A stretch of 64,000 bases of DNA, from assembly GCF_900107535.1 (NCBI RefSeq), contig NZ_FNRA01000003.1, positions 310,001 to 374,000 of the forward strand. Direction: 5' to 3'. The translations under genes and the position numbers were made by a program. This stretch comes from Pedobacter hartonius. GTDB taxonomy: Bacteria; Bacteroidota; Bacteroidia; Sphingobacteriales; Sphingobacteriaceae. Below the pieces are notes generated by a model. The model was not told the DNA's origin, ran no database searches, and saw only the letters and a program-made list of their open reading frames with translations. This document shows positions 9,585 to 17,145 of the stretch, piece after piece (the first letter of the stretch is position 1; the number at the start of each line of letters is the position of its first letter).

Positions 9585-10061
9585 GCTGCACAATTACCTC
9601 AGTATATCCAAGGGTCAGATGTTTTTCACTTCGATCAATAGCGCTTTATTCGATTCCAGACCAAATATTTTTTAAAACTAAAATCTATGAGCAGATTGAT
9701 ATACCGGCCTGTTTAATATTCCACGTGATTTAAATTATAAAGCAAACATAACAGTTTTATTAAATTATAAATAAATTCTTAATGATTAAATTAAAATCTT
9801 AATTATAAAAATTTAAAATGAATAGGATTTACTTTTTTTGACGAAAAAGCACGCTAGTGTTTATATGTGATAGTACAAGAGATTTGATTTCCGGGAATCT
9901 GTTTCTCGCTGGGTTTTGACCTGTTCCCTGCCGCAAAGATGCTTGTGCGTCCGACATAGATAAGCAGAAGGTGCGTAGCTGGCACGCACTCATCGGCAAG
10001 GAACCAGCAACAACGTACGAGAATTGCGGTAACATTCAATTACTTCTGTCAGGCTTAATAC
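9585..10061. other. Non-coding AT-rich stretch, nothing recognised
   Basis: From the helicase stop to the SusD remnant I see no supportable gene. The centre (about 9650-9830) is very AT-rich with poly-A/T runs. The part from about 9850 has normal composition and may be decayed coding sequence, but no family could be recognised in any frame. Confidence 0.4.
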
Positions 10062-10410
10062 TTAGTTGTAACCAGGATTTTGGGTGAAGAAGCCTGCGGT
10101 GGTCTGCAGTTCTGAAGCCGGTACAGGGTAGATCACATAATTTGGAAACCTCATTGATCTTAGTAATTGCATCCGCTGTACGCGATGCGTTTATCTGGGT
10201 TACAGCCAGCCCTTCCCTGATCAGGTCATTCCAGCGGAGGCCTTCTCCCATGAATTCGTGCTGGCGCTGAGTCGTCAGTGCAGCCAATGCCCCTCCTGCT
10301 CTTGCCCGATCTTTGTTCACAATGGCGTCTGCATCCGCCTATGTACCTCCTGCTCCATGCAGGATACATTCAGCTTTCATCATCAGGACATCGGTATACC
10401 TCAGATAAAG
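10062..10410 (-). pseudogene. SusD/RagB C-terminal remnant
   Basis: Read on the minus strand, this starts with LRYTDVLMMKAECILHG and goes on to RQHEFMGEGLRWNDLIR, then ends (after a frameshift near 10140) with IYPVPASELQ and TQNPGYN before a TAA. These are hallmark C-terminal segments of SusD/RagB nutrient-binding lipoproteins. An in-frame TAG sits at 10339-10341. Everything upstream (about 400 residues, including the lipobox) is gone. No SusC remnant is next to it, so this polysaccharide locus has been almost completely removed. Confidence 0.85.
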
Positions 10411-10624
10411 TTAATAGGCATGACGCTACAGGAACGAGGTGTGAAGGAAAGCTGGCAACAATTAAATTACTGGCAAACTTTGCCATACAAACGCACAAGC
10501 TGGAAGTAAATAGAATGCGCGTAAAAATCTGCATTCTGCGGTATACCGGTTCACTATAATTAAGCAAGTTAAGAAACAGGTAAAAAAAACACAAGTTATA
10601 GTATACTGTTTTAATAGTCTTTAT

Positions 10625-10632
10625 TATATTTG
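10625..10632 (+). promoter_or_regulatory. Promoter -7 element before the tRNA-like gene
   Basis: TATATTTG is a perfect match to the Bacteroidetes -7 consensus TAnnTTTG, about 48 nt before the tRNA-like sequence. No clear -33 element is present. Confidence 0.45.
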
Positions 10633-10680
10633 TGCCATCAGGAATGAATTGTACTCTGATTTATCCTGGAGTTTAAACCT

Positions 10681-10751
10681 AGTCATGTGGCCGAGTGGTT
10701 AGGTATGGGTCTGCAAAACCTCTTACGGCGGTTCGATCCCGTTCTTGACGT
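10681..10751 (+). tRNA. tRNA-Cys(GCA)-like gene, probably degenerate
   Basis: The sequence has a D-arm (GGCCGAGTGGTTAGG), an anticodon loop CTGCAAA with anticodon GCA, and a T-loop TTCGATC, so it reads as tRNA-Cys. The acceptor stem (AGTCATG against CTTGACG) has two mismatches (A-G at the end, T-T inside). The anticodon stem has one T-C mismatch and one G-T wobble, and the T stem has two G-T wobbles. CCA is not encoded. So many defects suggest a decaying copy rather than the main tRNA-Cys gene, although a promoter element precedes it. Confidence 0.55.
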
Positions 10752-10810
10752 CAAAACGTAATAGGATACGTTTATTTCAGATTTTTGGTTAAATCGAAAG
10801 TTTTGTTGAA

Positions 10811-10840
10811 AATAAGCCAGGCCGGATAGCCTGGCTTATT
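10811..10840. terminator. Bidirectional hairpin terminator
   Basis: A perfect 12-bp inverted repeat (AATAAGCCAGGC, 6-nt loop, then its complement) sits 2 nt beyond the stop codon of the TauE gene and downstream of the tRNA-like locus. A/T-rich ends on both sides let it serve both convergent units. Confidence 0.8.
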
Positions 10841-10842
10841 TG

Positions 10843-11817
10843 TTAAATTACTCCTGCGGTTTTGAGTAATGTACGGGTGCTGGAAACGATCACCAGGATA
10901 CCTACAGCAATTAAAATAGTTTTGGTATTAAGCTTACCGGCAAGCCTTGCAGCGATTGGTGCGGCAAGCACACCACCTATGATAAGGCCTGCAATAGTTT
11001 GAATATGGCTTGTTCCTAAAATGATAAAAAATGTAAGTGCGCTTCCTAAAGTCACAAAAAACTCCGTAAGGCTTACAGTTCCGATAATATATCTCGGGGT
11101 TTTCCCCTTGGCAATTAAAGTACTGGTAACTAATGGCCCCCAGCCTCCGCCACCAAAAGAGTCAAGAAAACCTCCGGCTCCGGCCAGCCATCCGGCATGT
11201 TTAACTTTACGGGATTCATTCTTCTTTCTGAACGCATTCAACAGGATACGGGCACCCAATAGCAAAGTATAGACGGACAGTAACGGCCTGAGCCAGCTGC
11301 CATAAGCTTCTCCCAGATAACACAATAATATAGCTCCTATAATTGCCCCGGTAACCCCCGGTAATAACAGTGTTTTAAAAAGCTTTTTATTGATATTGCC
11401 AAACCTGTAATGACTAAAACCAGAAGCCCCGCTTGAAAACATTTCGGCAGTATGGATACTTCCGCTGATCGACGCAGGATTCAATCCCGTAGAAAGCAGT
11501 ACCGTAGTTGAGATCACACCATACCCCATTCCAAGGGCACCGTCTACAAGCTGCGCTACAAAACCGGCCAGCAACATCCAGCCAAATGCAGGTTCCAGTC
11601 CCAGAGTGTCTCCAAATGCTTTAAATGCATTGATCAGGTTTGTCATAGGATAGAACGAAGCGATTAGATGGCCGATGATCATAAACCCAAGTGCGAATAA
11701 ACACCTTCCTGCAATCACACGCCAGTACTTTTCATCTCTGATTGGATAATGTTGTGTTGCTTCCGCTTTGTTTTCTTCCATTAGTCTATCAGCAGCTGGG
11801 TTTTTATGATCCTTCAT
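10843..11817 (-). CDS. TauE/SafE-family membrane exporter
   Basis: 324 residues with about eight to nine hydrophobic helices in two related halves. The first half contains LVDGALGMGYGVISTTVLLS, the second GGFLDSFGGGGWGPLVTS; both glycine-rich motifs are characteristic of the TauE/SafE (DUF81) family. Members export sulfite, sulfoacetate or other organic sulfur anions across the inner membrane. A cytoplasmic N-terminal tail of about 35 residues precedes the first helix. The ORF begins about 20 nt downstream of a TATATTTG promoter element with a palindrome overlapping the expected -33 region. Confidence 0.9.
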   Translation of the reverse strand: MKDHKNPAADRLMEENKAEATQHYPIRDEKYWRVIAGRCLFALGFMIIGHLIASFYPMTNLINAFKAFGDTLGLEPAFGWMLLAGFVAQLVDGALGMGYGVISTTVLLSTGLNPASISGSIHTAEMFSSGASGFSHYRFGNINKKLFKTLLLPGVTGAIIGAILLCYLGEAYGSWLRPLLSVYTLLLGARILLNAFRKKNESRKVKHAGWLAGAGGFLDSFGGGGWGPLVTSTLIAKGKTPRYIIGTVSLTEFFVTLGSALTFFIILGTSHIQTIAGLIIGGVLAAPIAARLAGKLNTKTILIAVGILVIVSSTRTLLKTAGVI

Positions 11818-11845
11818 TTTATATTTGTGGCTTCGTGTATATCCG

Positions 11846-11886
11846 CAAATATAAAATAAATAATTAAAGACTACTTGTTTAGTAGT
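11846..11886 (-). promoter_or_regulatory. Promoter with palindromic operator for the TauE gene
   Basis: On the minus strand TATATTTG (11853-11846) fits the -7 consensus. Upstream, ACTACT-N5-AGTAGT (11870-11886) is a perfect 6-bp-arm palindrome placed where the -33 element should be, so a bound regulator would block the promoter. The cognate regulator is not evident nearby. Confidence 0.5.
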
Positions 11887-11958
11887 ATATTTGAGAGCTA
11901 CAGATTCTCCCCGAAAACGGCGGTTTATTCAGCACTCAACCAGGTAATAAAACCATAG

Positions 11959-12639
11959 TTAATTCCTGTACTTCTCCATATACTTCCTCCTCAGCACTTT
12001 TTCCAGGGATCTCCAGTAAAAACCGGACATGATCTCCTCAGCCTTCTGTACCACTTCATTGAAATCATTGCCTTTAATCCTGTACCTGTCCCTGATAAGG
12101 AACCTGAACATCAGCCTCAGCTTTCTTTCATTCAGCTTTCGCAGTCGTTCATTAGAGATCATCATATTGTGCATGGTATAATTCTCTGCAAGATCAGCAA
12201 TGACCTCGCCGGACAAAGGATCTTTATACAAAAGAATTTCCCGTGAATTGATCGTGGAGGAGAAACAGAAGCGGCTGTACAAATTGGGCCTCAGCCTGGA
12301 TTTGTATGTGATTAAAAATGCAGTGAGATCAATATACAGTTCAAAACCCTGAGCCGGAAAATGCCGTACAAACTCTTCCCTAAAACACACAAACAGATTT
12401 TCGGCAAGTCTTTCTTCACGAAATACAGACAGACAAATCGTTAATGCTGCAGTGTATGAGCGGTTCCCGCCGGCATCGCCCCAGTCGAAACCACATTCAT
12501 AAAATGGCCGGAGCCCATGGCCTACTTCAGGCAGAATTTCAATCCCATCAACCCAAATCCTTTTAACGGTTTCAGTTACCGATTCAGGACTGGTAATTGT
12601 AAACAGACTTCCTTTAATTAAATATTTATTCATTTGCAT
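11959..12639 (-). CDS. Unknown protein with DUF6166-like N-terminal half
   Basis: 226 residues, no signal peptide. Residues about 45-115 contain FDWGDAGGNRSYTAALTI followed by a helix with ENLFVCFREEFV and IDLTAFL. This order resembles DUF6166, where a W-G-x-G-G-x-x-x-x-x-LA pattern is followed by a short alpha/beta unit and an amphipathic end. The C-terminal half is strongly basic and helical (NERLRKLNERKLRLMFRF), which suggests nucleic-acid or protein contact. Function is unknown; the DUF assignment is from memory of the pattern. Confidence 0.6.
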   Translation of the reverse strand: MQMNKYLIKGSLFTITSPESVTETVKRIWVDGIEILPEVGHGLRPFYECGFDWGDAGGNRSYTAALTICLSVFREERLAENLFVCFREEFVRHFPAQGFELYIDLTAFLITYKSRLRPNLYSRFCFSSTINSREILLYKDPLSGEVIADLAENYTMHNMMISNERLRKLNERKLRLMFRFLIRDRYRIKGNDFNEVVQKAEEIMSGFYWRSLEKVLRRKYMEKYRN

Positions 12640-13068
12640 ACCCCATAGCTCTTTCTAATTGAACCCGGTACAGAAAAAGGCTGGGCAGCCGGCAACAAGT
12701 TGTGTTTGATTGCTAGGTTTATGCCGACCGCTTCAGCCAATATCAAGTGGAGATTGTACCCCAGGGCAAGCGGAAGGTCTGATCAATATTACAGGGCCGG
12801 CCACTTGCTTGTCTAATGTAACAGAGGTTCTGGTAAACCTTTGTATTTTTTTCAAAATACACCCTACAATAAACATAAGCAAGCAACCGGCCCCATAATT
12901 TATAGGGTCCAGCTGCCTGACTTAACTCGCAGGGTATTGAAATTTACCAGATTTCTGTTACGAGGCTCGTCAAGCAATGCTTCAATATCATTCTGAAGAC
13001 TGCTAAATTATAAATTTTGATTCAATCGCTATCTTAAATACATTTTATTTGGTTAGTTATCTTAAATA
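12640..13068. other. Non-coding stretch with a foldback structure
   Basis: No gene is supported between the DUF6166-like gene and the HTH gene. The left part (to about 12790) shows nothing I recognise. 12794-12894 can fold on itself (separate entry). From 12950 the DNA becomes AT-rich, and the 11-bp word TATCTTAAATA occurs twice, near 13030 and 13059. Confidence 0.4.
12794..12894. repeat. Foldback (imperfect inverted-repeat) element of about 100 nt
   Basis: The left end GGGCCGG...TTGCTT...ATGT (12794-12819) is matched by ACAT...AAGCAA...CCGGCCC (12873-12894) on the other side. Inside, TGTATTTT and AAAATACA (about 12842-12861) form a second 8-bp hairpin. The whole unit would fold as a long branched stem. 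There is no ORF. It could be a small non-autonomous mobile element or a structured RNA. Confidence 0.4.
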
Positions 13069-13171
13069 ATGTAGAGTATGTAATTGAATATAATCTAACT
13101 TTTCTACATTAACAAAACAAATATCTACAATAATGTAGAATAATAAAAATAAAATGTAGATTTTTATTATT
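13069..13171 (+). promoter_or_regulatory. Cluster of TGTAGA/TCTACA motifs upstream of the HTH gene
   Basis: The word ATGTAGA or its complement occurs at 13069-13075, 13103-13109, 13133-13139 and 13154-13160. TCTACA at 13124-13129 forms the palindrome TCTACAATAATGTAGA with the third copy. A perfect 12-bp inverted repeat (13139-13150 with 13160-13171) overlaps the last copy. The position just before a small HTH gene suggests an autoregulatory operator region. Confidence 0.5.
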
Positions 13172-13195
13172 AATTAAACATTTACCTTGTTTCTA

Positions 13196-13546
13196 GTGAA
13201 AAACGATGATTTCAAGAAACATAAGGGCGAATATTTAAACCAGCTGGTCCGCAGAAAAGGGATTAAGATTAAGGTGCTCACTAAGAGTGCGGGCTTTGAC
13301 AGGTCTACTTTTTACAACCATATTAAACAGCCTAATCTATCATTTGCTATACTGGCTAAATATGGCGCAGTACTTAATCATGATTTTGCCGAAGAATTCC
13401 CGGAAATGAAAACTGAAGGTAAACAACCTGCACAAGCGGCTATGAGTTATGAGGAACTGGAAAAAGACAGGGACAGCTGGAAAGAAAAGTATTTTCAGGT
13501 AGCAGAGCTGTTTCATAAATGTCTGCAGCAGCAAAATAAACGCTGA
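13196..13546 (+). CDS. Small helix-turn-helix DNA-binding protein
   Basis: About 116-119 residues. The frame opens at TTG (13187), but a GTG at 13196 in front of KNDDFKKHKGEYL looks like the better start; neither has an obvious Shine-Dalgarno, as is common in this phylum. Residues about 10-60 resemble an XRE-like HTH (LVRRKGIKIKVLTKSAGFDR, STFYNHIKQPNLSF). The C-terminus (about 85-119) is charged and probably a coiled coil (YEELEKDRDSWKEKYFQV), fit for dimerisation. The upstream TGTAGA cluster is the likely operator. Similar small regulators are widespread in Sphingobacteriaceae; the target genes are unknown. Confidence 0.7.
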   Translation: MKNDDFKKHKGEYLNQLVRRKGIKIKVLTKSAGFDRSTFYNHIKQPNLSFAILAKYGAVLNHDFAEEFPEMKTEGKQPAQAAMSYEELEKDRDSWKEKYFQVAELFHKCLQQQNKR

Positions 13547-13579
13547 CCTTTAACGGAAGATTTAATTGCTACCAGGCTG

Positions 13580-14092
13580 TCAGCCTTCCCTGCTAGCCGC
13601 CGGATTGATCACATTGACAGCGATCTGAGCGAGGTAAGCATCAGCATTTTTTTCTTCTGTCAGGCAACGTTCAAGCAATACCTGGGCACTATCCTCCTCA
13701 ATTTCGGCCAATAGCGAGATCAAGCTGCCATAACAGGCAATCTTATAATGAACCACGAGCTGCATAGCATAGATAATCTCTGCATCCCGCAGGGCAGTAC
13801 CGGTTTCAACCGTTTTTACAATTTCTGCTGATTTATCGCTCAGGATCTCTATGATCTTACATTTGCCCAGTCCCGGACTGATCCTGAGTAATTTAAATAC
13901 GAGCTCTAATCTTTCTATATGATTTTCTGCTTCATGAGACTGGGAGACCAATGCAGTCTGCAGCTCTTCTGTATAGGCTGCAATTGATAAGGCTGCCGCA
14001 CATTTAACAGTTTTCTTTTCCGCATTGTAGATATCCTGTAAACACTCAATGAAGAATTTCAATAATCCCCGCTCTTTCAATTGATCTGCCAT
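13580..14092 (-). CDS. Ferritin-like DUF892 (YciE/YciF) protein
   Basis: About 170 residues from the ATG at 14092 (MADQLKERGLLKFF); the frame is open further to 14131 but the extra residues do not fit the family. A four-helix ferritin-like bundle covers nearly the whole protein, with FIECLQDIYNAEKK at the first helix and SHEAENHIERLE at the second, as in the YciF family. Members are induced by osmotic and other stress; metal binding is likely but the reaction is unknown. A second family member lies at 50410-50988. Confidence 0.85.
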   Translation of the reverse strand: MADQLKERGLLKFFIECLQDIYNAEKKTVKCAAALSIAAYTEELQTALVSQSHEAENHIERLELVFKLLRISPGLGKCKIIEILSDKSAEIVKTVETGTALRDAEIIYAMQLVVHYKIACYGSLISLLAEIEEDSAQVLLERCLTEEKNADAYLAQIAVNVINPAASREG

Positions 14093-14183
14093 AAAATATG
14101 ATCTTAATGAAACAATCCCCCAATAATCCAACGTGATATAAACAATTCGAAAAGATAAAAGTTTAGGTAAACAAATTAGTTTG

Positions 14184-14191
14184 TAGCTTTG
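14184..14191 (+). promoter_or_regulatory. Promoter -7 element for the 86-aa gene
   Basis: TAGCTTTG fits TAnnTTTG and is 18 nt before the start codon at 14210, giving a very short 5' leader. Confidence 0.45.
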
Positions 14192-14209
14192 GAAGATTAA
14201 AAAATTATC

Positions 14210-14470
14210 ATGGCAGTATTACATAAAAAAGAAGAGAAAATTGAAGTTGTGCTAAGTAAGCTTCCAAAAGATTATACCGATAAGCAGTTTGTAGAGACCT
14301 TTATACAGCTTTATTCAAAGGATTGGGGGAAAATAAAAGCAAATTATATCAAACAATCGCAGGATAAAGATCCCGGAACGGTGATCACAATGCCTAAACC
14401 AGAACTTTATTTGAAAAGTATTCTGACAGTTTACCTGCAAAATTTAAAAAATAATCAGGCTGCTGAATAA
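14210..14470 (+). CDS. Small protein of unknown function (86 aa)
   Basis: 86 residues, lysine-rich, soluble, with segments YTDKQFVETFIQLYSKDW and KPELYLKSILTVYLQNL that look helical. I do not recognise a domain. A promoter element lies directly upstream, and downstream is a terminator element shared with the PRC-barrel gene at 54603, so the two genes may be regulated alike. Confidence 0.65.
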   Translation: MAVLHKKEEKIEVVLSKLPKDYTDKQFVETFIQLYSKDWGKIKANYIKQSQDKDPGTVITMPKPELYLKSILTVYLQNLKNNQAAE

Positions 14471-14485
14471 TAAACCGATAAAATC

Positions 14486-14555
14486 AGCGTCTATATACTG
14501 AGAGCGTTAATTTAGATGACGGGGATAGGCGTTAAGTTTATCCCCGTTTCTTTTT
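14486..14555 (+). terminator. Conserved 3' element with terminator, copy A
   Basis: Starts with AGCGTCT, then has the exact block GAGAGCGTTAATTTAGAT, then a hairpin (ACGGGGATA 14519-14527 with TATCCCCGT 14539-14547) and a T-run. A second copy at 55131-55203 shares the leader block and the hairpin position while the hairpin bases differ in part. Confidence 0.75.
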
Positions 14556-14640
14556 GCTCCCGGTCTATTGGGGCATCCCAGGTAATACGGTTGCGCGACC
14601 AGGCCTAAATACGGTCATATGATCAGCCTGTTCTGCTGAA

Positions 14641-15306
14641 CTAGATCAGGTCATTCTCTTTCAAAAAGTCTTTTACACTCTGAAAATCCAGGAATATCTT
14701 ATCTGCAGCAGATAGTTTAAGATGATCATCAGTATTTGCCTGAATGGCGAAACAGGTTAACCCTGCGGCTTTTGCGGCGCGTAACCCATTTAAGGTATCT
14801 TCAAACACCAGGCATTCTGATTTTTGAAGCCCCAGTTTTTCTACGGCAAGGTTATACGATTCCGGATCAGGTTTGCTATGGGTTACATCGCTCCGCGTGA
14901 TCAGTAAACTGAAGTATTTATCCAGCCCGTTTTTCCTGAACATCTCGTCTACATCTGCCCTTTTACTTGCTGTAACCAATGCCATCACGATCCCTTTACT
15001 CCTGAAAAAATCAAGCGTGTCCTGCACATGTGGCATCAGGTCAATCACACTGGTCTTTAAGCGCTCCACCGTCAGGTCTTCTTTTCTGGAAATCAGCAGT
15101 TCCAACGGTGATTCAATTTCGTAAAGTTCTTTTAGCCTTTGCGCATTTCCAGGCAATGGGATGCCTGCATAATTTTTTAGAAAATCTGAGTATTCCAGCT
15201 GAATATTGGATTCGGCCAGCAGTTCATTCCAGGTATTGAAATGAAAGTGTTCTGAATCTACAAGAGTGCCATCAAGATCGAAGAGTAGTGCTTTAAATTT
15301 TGCCAT
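14641..15306 (-). CDS. HAD-superfamily phosphatase (beta-phosphoglucomutase-like)
   Basis: 221 residues with the four HAD motifs: DLDGTLVDSEH (nucleophile and acid Asp, about 10-14), VTASK (Ser/Thr motif II), the lysine of KPDPESY, and FEDTLNGLRAAKAAG (motif IV). A helical C1 cap sits between motifs I and II. The E-H after DGTLVDS and the cap type match the beta-phosphoglucomutase/sugar-phosphatase branch. It is cytoplasmic; the substrate is unknown. It shares a transcription direction with the hydrolase upstream but is separated by 99 nt. Confidence 0.9.
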   Translation of the reverse strand: MAKFKALLFDLDGTLVDSEHFHFNTWNELLAESNIQLEYSDFLKNYAGIPLPGNAQRLKELYEIESPLELLISRKEDLTVERLKTSVIDLMPHVQDTLDFFRSKGIVMALVTASKRADVDEMFRKNGLDKYFSLLITRSDVTHSKPDPESYNLAVEKLGLQKSECLVFEDTLNGLRAAKAAGLTCFAIQANTDDHLKLSAADKIFLDFQSVKDFLKENDLI

Positions 15307-15405
15307 CGGCTACAAATTAAAAAAAAATGAGGGTTGCCCCTCATCTGTTGTGTTATTTTTACACGAAGTTGATTTAATCAGCCTCTTATATTCATTCTTT
15401 CCCTG

Positions 15406-16719
15406 TTATTTCTGCTTTATCCACGTAACGATATCGTTGATCAGCGTTTCTGATACGCTTGAGGCCTGTTGGTATTGCGCATAAGATCCTTTTTCCAGCT
15501 GTGAACTTAACAGGTAGTTCAAATCAGGATAAAGCTTAAGGGTAACATTGCCTTTTTGGCCCAGGGCCGTATTCCAGAGATTATAATCAGTAACTGGTAC
15601 CTGAAAGTCGTTCGCTCCCTGTATAATCAGCATACGCTTATTTAATTTCCTGGCGGCATCTACCTGGTTATAGTTATTGAGATCTACCCAATAAGAAACT
15701 GGCAAGCCTAAAATACTTGAATCAGGTTTCATTGTTCCTGCCTGGGTGATCCTGGTCCTGTCCAGTTCAGTCATGATCCCGGCAAGCTGTTTCTTCCCTG
15801 CCTGTGTCGTATCCTTAGCCATGTCATACATATACTTATTCTGTTCTACCATGATATCTGTGAATTTCCTGGCCGGGGCTTCTGCCAGGATCAGCCCTTT
15901 TATGGAGGGGGCAAGCGCAGCAATTTTTGGCGCAAGCATAGCGCCCAGGCTATGGCCGAATAAATAGATCTCTTTTTTATCTATGCCCGGCAGGGTTCCT
16001 GCTAGCGCGACAGCTGCCAGTGCGTCATCTACAGTCTCTTCTTTAACCGTGAAAACACCGCCAAATTCACCCGAGTAAACCATGGTTCTTTTTACATAAC
16101 GGATGCTGGCAATTCCTTTGGCGGCTAAACCGGCCGCAAGATCTTTGAAAGGCTTGTTAGGTCCAACCGTTTCGTCCATGTCACTCGGTCCTGAACCATG
16201 CACCAGTATCACTACAGGATAATTTACGATCTTCTTTGGAGTAGTCAGCAGACCAACAAGATTATGTGCCAGTGTTTTTATATAGATTTCTTTTTGGCTG
16301 TACAGGGTAGTATCTGCATAGGCAGGGTTGAGGTAGACCGCTACTGTGGAGCGTGGTTTAAGAAAAAATCCCGCTATTTTTTGTGCTTTGTCGAATCCCA
16401 TGATAAACGATTGTGTATCATTCGCGAATTTTGCATCAACAATAACCGTAAAAAACTCACCCTGGGTCTTCCCTTGTACCGCTGCGGCGGATTCAAATTT
16501 CCCAAACCTAGAATTTAATTCTCCCCATAACTTCTGCAGTTCCGCCGTCGGAACCTTAGTTTGAAGATTCGTGTCAAACAAATCATGGGCTTCAGTAAAT
16601 TTTTGCTGGTCCATAAGCTGAAAAAAATCATTTGCACGGCCAAAGAGATTTAACATTCCCTGAGAGAACGATGCCGTGGTAACCAACAGCAATAAAAATA
16701 GTAGTATAGATTTCTTCAT
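15406..16719 (-). CDS. Secreted alpha/beta hydrolase with DUF3887 N-domain
   Basis: About 437 residues from the ATG at 16719 (an in-frame ATG at 16728 is also possible; the later one begins a clean signal peptide, MKKSILLFLLLLVTTASFSQ). Residues about 30-130 are a DUF3887-like alpha+beta domain. Residues about 160-440 are an alpha/beta hydrolase with the oxyanion region VILVHGSGPSD and the nucleophile elbow GHSLG (Ser near 260 of the longer form). The catalytic Asp is probably in QGANDFQVP, and the His of the triad is not obvious in the C-terminal DLNYLLSS region, where homologues often have N-H. That absence may matter for activity. Likely a periplasmic esterase or peptidase-like hydrolase. 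Confidence 0.85.
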   Translation of the reverse strand: MKKSILLFLLLLVTTASFSQGMLNLFGRANDFFQLMDQQKFTEAHDLFDTNLQTKVPTAELQKLWGELNSRFGKFESAAAVQGKTQGEFFTVIVDAKFANDTQSFIMGFDKAQKIAGFFLKPRSTVAVYLNPAYADTTLYSQKEIYIKTLAHNLVGLLTTPKKIVNYPVVILVHGSGPSDMDETVGPNKPFKDLAAGLAAKGIASIRYVKRTMVYSGEFGGVFTVKEETVDDALAAVALAGTLPGIDKKEIYLFGHSLGAMLAPKIAALAPSIKGLILAEAPARKFTDIMVEQNKYMYDMAKDTTQAGKKQLAGIMTELDRTRITQAGTMKPDSSILGLPVSYWVDLNNYNQVDAARKLNKRMLIIQGANDFQVPVTDYNLWNTALGQKGNVTLKLYPDLNYLLSSQLEKGSYAQYQQASSVSETLINDIVTWIKQK

Positions 16720-16872
16720 ATCAATCATTAGCTAAATTATATAGCGTATGACCAAAGTTAGTATTAATTCATTCAGATAAAATTGTTGTAAAAAGGATTC
16801 TGAAAAAATAAGGAAAGAAATGAAAGGTTTGATGAATATTTAGCGGAAAATTAAAGGAAATGGGATGCGTAT

Positions 16873-17010
16873 AAAAAAAAAGAAAGGGTTGTCGCATCCA
16901 CGAAGCATCCCTATTCTAACCAAATATAAACCTGTATGAACGGGTTTTCCTTTAAATTTCAAAATACTAAAATGATTTAGCAGAATATTGAAATTGTTTA
17001 TCTCTTATTG
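16873..17010 (-). ncRNA. Candidate small RNA or leader with intrinsic terminator
   Basis: The promoter at 17017-17062 would start a transcript near 17010 going left. It has no ORF of note and ends in a hairpin (AGGG...CCCT with inner TCG/CGA, 16912-16885) followed by a T-rich run (16884-16873). The words GGGATGC (16912-16906) and GGATGCG (16899-16893) can each also pair with CGCATCCC just after the T-run (16869-16862), giving alternative structures. The hydrolase downstream has its own promoter-like TAACTTTG, so this may be an independent sRNA. It could also be a long regulated leader. Confidence 0.45.
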
Positions 17011-17016
17011 TTGATA

Positions 17017-17062
17017 CAAATATACAAACAATTTAATAGTGTACAAACTACACTATTAAATT
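17017..17062 (-). promoter_or_regulatory. Consensus promoter inside a 14-bp-arm palindrome
   Basis: Reading leftwards, TTTG, a 19-nt spacer and TATATTTG (17024-17017) give a full Bacteroidetes promoter. The TTTG spans the 5-nt loop of a perfect inverted repeat, AATTTAATAGTGTA (17030-17043) with its complement (17049-17062). A dimeric repressor bound to the palindrome would cover the -33 element completely. Confidence 0.7.
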
Positions 17063-17145
17063 TTTTTAAAAAAAACATTCCCATGACGATTAAAAATAAC
17101 CGAAAACTTCGAAAAACTGCCTAAATAACTTATTATAGCCATATT

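Noticed and set aside
9829..10035. Overlapping minus-strand ORFs of 61-68 codons
   Set aside because: Composition and lack of recognisable motifs suggest chance frames beside the SusD remnant.
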